Under the pieces are notes generated by a model, which was not told the origin of the DNA, ran no database searches, and saw only the letters and a program-made list of their open reading frames with translations. Below, piece after piece: positions 6,616-9,235 of a stretch of DNA of 9,235 nt (its first letter is position 1; the number at the start of each line of letters is the position of its first letter). A program made the translations under genes and the position numbers. Source of the stretch: Rhodobacterales bacterium (lineage in GTDB: Bacteria; Pseudomonadota; Alphaproteobacteria; Rhodobacterales; Rhodobacteraceae); NCBI GenBank assembly GCA_009992615.1, contig JAACVA010000144.1, forward strand, positions 1-9,235, in the 5' to 3' direction.

Positions 6616-7899
6616 TCAGGCCAGTACGCCCTCGGCTGTCACCCGAGTGTGACCGCCCAGATAGGGGTGCAGGCCATCGGGCAACACGACCGATCCGTCG
6701 TCCTGCTGGCCGTTTTCCAGCACCGCGATCAGCGTGCGCCCCACGGCCAGCCCCGATCCGTTCAGGGTGTGGACAAAAACCGGCTTTTCTTCGGATTTCA
6801 CCCGCGTGTTCATCCGTCGCGCCTGAAAATCGCCGGTGTTGGAAACGGAACTGATTTCGCGGAACATGTTCTGCCCGGGCAACCACACCTCAAGATCATG
6901 GGTGCGTCGGGCGCCAAACCCGGTGTCGCCCTCGCACAACAGCATGACGCGATAGGGCAGGTTCAGGCGTTCCAACACGTTCTGCGCGCAGGTGGTCATG
7001 CGGATGTGTTCGGCGGCGCTGTCTTCGGGGTGGGTGATCGACACCATTTCCACCTTTTCAAACTGGTGCTGGCGCAGCATCCCCGCCGTATCCTTGCCGG
7101 CGCTGCCCGCCTCGCTGCGAAAGCACAGCGAATGGGCGGTCAGCCGGATCGGCAGTTGCGCCGCGTCCAGCATCATTTCGCGCACCGAATTGGTCAGCGT
7201 CACCTCAGAGGTGGGGATCAGCCACCAGCCATCGGTCGTCTGATAGCTGTCTTCGGCGAATTTCGGCAGCTGGTTTGTGCCATACATCGCCTCTTCGCGC
7301 ACCAGAACCGGGGCGTTGGTTTCCTCCAGCCCGTGTTCTGTCGTGTGCATGTCCAGCATGAACTGCGCCAGTGCGCGGTGCAGCCGCGCCATGGCACCGC
7401 GCAACACCACAAACCGGCTGCCTGACAGTTTGCCCGCGGTCTCGAAATCAAGGCCCCGCGCGGCGGGCAGTTGGTAATGTTCCACCGGCTGGAAATCAAA
7501 GGCGCGCGGCGTGCCCCAACGATGGATTTCGCGGTTGTCGCTGTCATCACGGCCCGGCGGAACGTCGTCGTCCATCACGTTGGGCAGGGTCAGCAGCAGA
7601 TCGGTCAGCCGCTGGTCCAGCGTCTTGGCCTCGGTCTCCATCGCGGCGACCTCGGCTTTTTTCGCGGCGACAAGGGCGCGCAGGCGTTCAAAACCGGCCT
7701 CGTCGCCTGTGGCTTTGGCGGCGCCGACCAGTTTCGAGGCGGCGTTCTGATCGGCCTTGGCGGTTTGCGCCGCGTGAATCGCCGCGCGGCGGGCATTGTC
7801 CAGCGTCAGCACCTGTGTCGAAACGTCTGACAGCCCCCGCCGTGCCATGGCGGCGTCAAAGGCATCGGGGGTCTCGCGGATCGTGCGGATGTCGTGCAT
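6616..7899 (-). CDS. serS: Seryl-tRNA synthetase
   Basis: SerS charges tRNA-Ser (and tRNA-Sec where present) with serine using ATP in the cytoplasm. At 427 residues the protein is full-length for the family. Residues about 28-105 form the antiparallel coiled-coil arm that contacts the long variable arm of tRNA-Ser (Ala/Lys/Glu rich, AAKKAEVAAMETEAKTLDQRL). The class II catalytic core follows: the serine-binding TSE at 230-232, motif 2 FRSEAGSAGKD at 260-270 with Arg261, RQHQFEKVEM at 276-285, EISS at 348-351, and motif 3 GSGLAVGRTLIAVLE at 381-395 with Arg388. The ATG has AGGA 9 bases upstream on the minus strand. It lies 85 bp after the metH stop and 48 bp before the TspO-like gene. The motif-2 loop reads DTAG where many bacterial SerS have DTRG. 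Confidence 0.97.
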   Translation of the reverse strand: MHDIRTIRETPDAFDAAMARRGLSDVSTQVLTLDNARRAAIHAAQTAKADQNAASKLVGAAKATGDEAGFERLRALVAAKKAEVAAMETEAKTLDQRLTDLLLTLPNVMDDDVPPGRDDSDNREIHRWGTPRAFDFQPVEHYQLPAARGLDFETAGKLSGSRFVVLRGAMARLHRALAQFMLDMHTTEHGLEETNAPVLVREEAMYGTNQLPKFAEDSYQTTDGWWLIPTSEVTLTNSVREMMLDAAQLPIRLTAHSLCFRSEAGSAGKDTAGMLRQHQFEKVEMVSITHPEDSAAEHIRMTTCAQNVLERLNLPYRVMLLCEGDTGFGARRTHDLEVWLPGQNMFREISSVSNTGDFQARRMNTRVKSEEKPVFVHTLNGSGLAVGRTLIAVLENGQQDDGSVVLPDGLHPYLGGHTRVTAEGVLA

Positions 7900-7984
7900 G
7901 GCTGTGCTTCCTGAATCGGTTTGGCTGCGTTATGCCTCAGGATTGTGTGTGGTGTAACCGGTTTTCGCCGTTCCGCGCGCTGTT

Positions 7985-9235
7985 CTATTCCGCCGCGAGG
8001 ACGGCGGCGTTTCCGGGCACATAGTTCAGGATCGGTGCCAGCCAGCGTTCTGTCTCCGCAACGCTCATGCTTTTGCGTGCGGCGTAATCAGCCACCTGAT
8101 CGCGTTCCACCTTGGCCACGCCGAAATAGTAGCTGTCGGGATGGGCGATATACAGGCCCGATACCGACGATCCGGGCCACATCGCCATGCTTTCGGTCAG
8201 GGTGACGCCGGTGGCGGCCTCGGCATCCAGCAGGCGGAACAGGGTCAGCTTTTCAGTGTGGTCGGGTTGCGCAGGGTATCCGGGGGCGGGGCGGATGCCG
8301 CTGTAGGGCTCACGCGCCAGTTCTTCGGGCGCAAAACTTTCATCGGGGGCATAGCCCCAATAATCGCGCCGTACCCGTTGGTGCAGCATTTCCGCCATTG
8401 CCTCGGCATAGCGATCGGCCAAAGCCTTGACCAAAATCGCCGAGTAATTGTCGTTTGCGCGGTCAAATCGTTCGGAAATCGCCGCCTCTTCCGGCCCGGT
8501 GGTGACGACAAAGCCCCCAATGTAATCCGGCACGCTGCCTTCGGGTGCAACAAAATCGGCCATGGCCACATTGGGGCGGCCGGGGCGTTTGGCGTGCTGC
8601 TGGCGCAGGGTGTGCAGGGTGGCCAGTGGCGTTTTGCGGCTGTCATCGGTGAACAGGCGAATGTCCTCGCCCACCGCATTGGCGGGCCAGAACCCCACCA
8701 CGGCGCGGGGTTTGAACCACGCCGCGTCGATGATCTGGCGCAGCATCGCCTGCGCGTCGGCGAACAGCGCGCGGGCGGCTTCGCCCTGTTTTTCATCCTC
8801 AAGGATATTGGGATAGATGCCCTTCAGTTCCCAGGTCTGGAAAAACGGTGTCCAGTCGATATAGCGGGCGATTTCGGCCAGATCCCAATCGTCGATCACC
8901 CGCGCCCCGGTAAACGACGGCACGGTTGCCGCATAGCCCGCCCAGTCGGCCTTCAGAGCGTTCGCCCGCGCCTGGGCCAGCGGCAGGCGCTGTTTTGCGC
9001 GCTCGCTGCGTTCGTGGCGTTCTGTGACCTCGGCATATTCGGCGCGGATGGCTTCGGTGTAGTCTGCCTTATGCGCGGGGTTCAAAAGCTGGCTCACCAC
9101 GCCCACCGCGCGGCTGGCGTCCAGCACATAAACCGCAGGCCCGGCATAGCGCGGGGCGATTTTTACCGCAGTGTGCACTTTGGACGTGGTGGCGCCCCCG
9201 ATCAGCAGCGGAATGGTGAAGCCCTCGCGCTGCAT
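7985..9235 (-). CDS. metH: Cobalamin-dependent methionine synthase MetH, C-terminal part (5' end beyond right edge)
   Basis: MetH transfers a methyl group from methyltetrahydrofolate to homocysteine via methylcobalamin. The 416 visible residues are the end of the protein, which is about 1,200 residues in the family. Residues 1-45 finish the B12-binding domain (IPLLIGGATTSKVHTAVKI, AVYVLDASRAVGVV). Residues from about 95 onward form the AdoMet-dependent reactivation domain, with YIDWTPFFQTWELKGIYPNI at 125-144, DYWGYAPDE at 291-299, the AdoMet-binding GIRPAPGYP at 313-321 and LTESMAMWPGSSVSGLYIAHPDS at 346-368. The match to E. coli MetH is collinear throughout. The Met at the window edge is internal, not a start. 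The reactivation domain shows this is the self-reactivating form, at least for this end. The stop is TAG, 85 bp before serS. Confidence 0.95.
   Translation of the reverse strand: MQREGFTIPLLIGGATTSKVHTAVKIAPRYAGPAVYVLDASRAVGVVSQLLNPAHKADYTEAIRAEYAEVTERHERSERAKQRLPLAQARANALKADWAGYAATVPSFTGARVIDDWDLAEIARYIDWTPFFQTWELKGIYPNILEDEKQGEAARALFADAQAMLRQIIDAAWFKPRAVVGFWPANAVGEDIRLFTDDSRKTPLATLHTLRQQHAKRPGRPNVAMADFVAPEGSVPDYIGGFVVTTGPEEAAISERFDRANDNYSAILVKALADRYAEAMAEMLHQRVRRDYWGYAPDESFAPEELAREPYSGIRPAPGYPAQPDHTEKLTLFRLLDAEAATGVTLTESMAMWPGSSVSGLYIAHPDSYYFGVAKVERDQVADYAARKSMSVAETERWLAPILNYVPGNAAVLAAE

Noticed and set aside
7900..7984. AACCGGTT palindrome and AACCGATTCAGG similarity to the candidate operator in the metH-serS gap
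   Set aside because: An 8-bp palindrome is expected by chance. The resemblance to the 2129-2146 dyad covers only one half-site and part of the spacer.
9233..9235. ATG at the right edge as the start of a 416-residue protein
   Set aside because: The Met lies inside the B12-binding domain of MetH. Collinear similarity to E. coli MetH shows the gene continues upstream beyond the window.

Overview
This is a high-GC window with tightly packed genes. Its proteins look alphaproteobacterial and most resemble the Rhodobacterales (Roseobacter/Rhodobacter) group. That placement is an inference from protein character and gene order, since the window has no rRNA or other direct taxonomic marker. No tRNA, rRNA, CRISPR array, insertion sequence, phage gene or integration site was seen.

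Layout. (1) Positions 1-2054, minus strand: a two-gene RND efflux operon, with a periplasmic adaptor followed by the inner-membrane pump. The two genes share a 4-base ATGA overlap, and the pump runs off the left edge. (2) Positions 2055-2259: a 205-bp divergent intergenic region with an 18-bp inverted repeat that looks like a repressor operator. (3) Positions 2260-5809, plus strand: a YfgM-like anchored TPR protein, a BamB-like outer-membrane-assembly lipoprotein and the ribosome-assembly GTPase Der. This gene order matches the yfgM-bamB-der segment of Escherichia coli. A rho-independent terminator follows der. (4) Positions 5866-9235, minus strand: metH (3' part only, enters from the right edge), then serS, then a multi-pass membrane protein of the TspO/MBR-like (tryptophan-rich sensory protein) type. 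These three may be co-transcribed and they converge on der.

How the genes work together. The central block joins envelope biogenesis (a translocon-associated chaperone-like protein and a BAM-complex scaffold) to 50S subunit maturation. The right block combines methionine regeneration with serine tRNA charging and a membrane protein of unknown role. The left block is a tripartite-pump module; its outer-membrane channel and its regulator are not visible here.

Novelty. This is mostly a core-genome region, and I found no convincing undescribed system. The points most worth a second look are the palindrome in the divergent promoter region, the start correction for the BamB lipoprotein, the exact 21-bp heptad-coding repeat in the adaptor hairpin, and the long TspO-like protein linked to serS.
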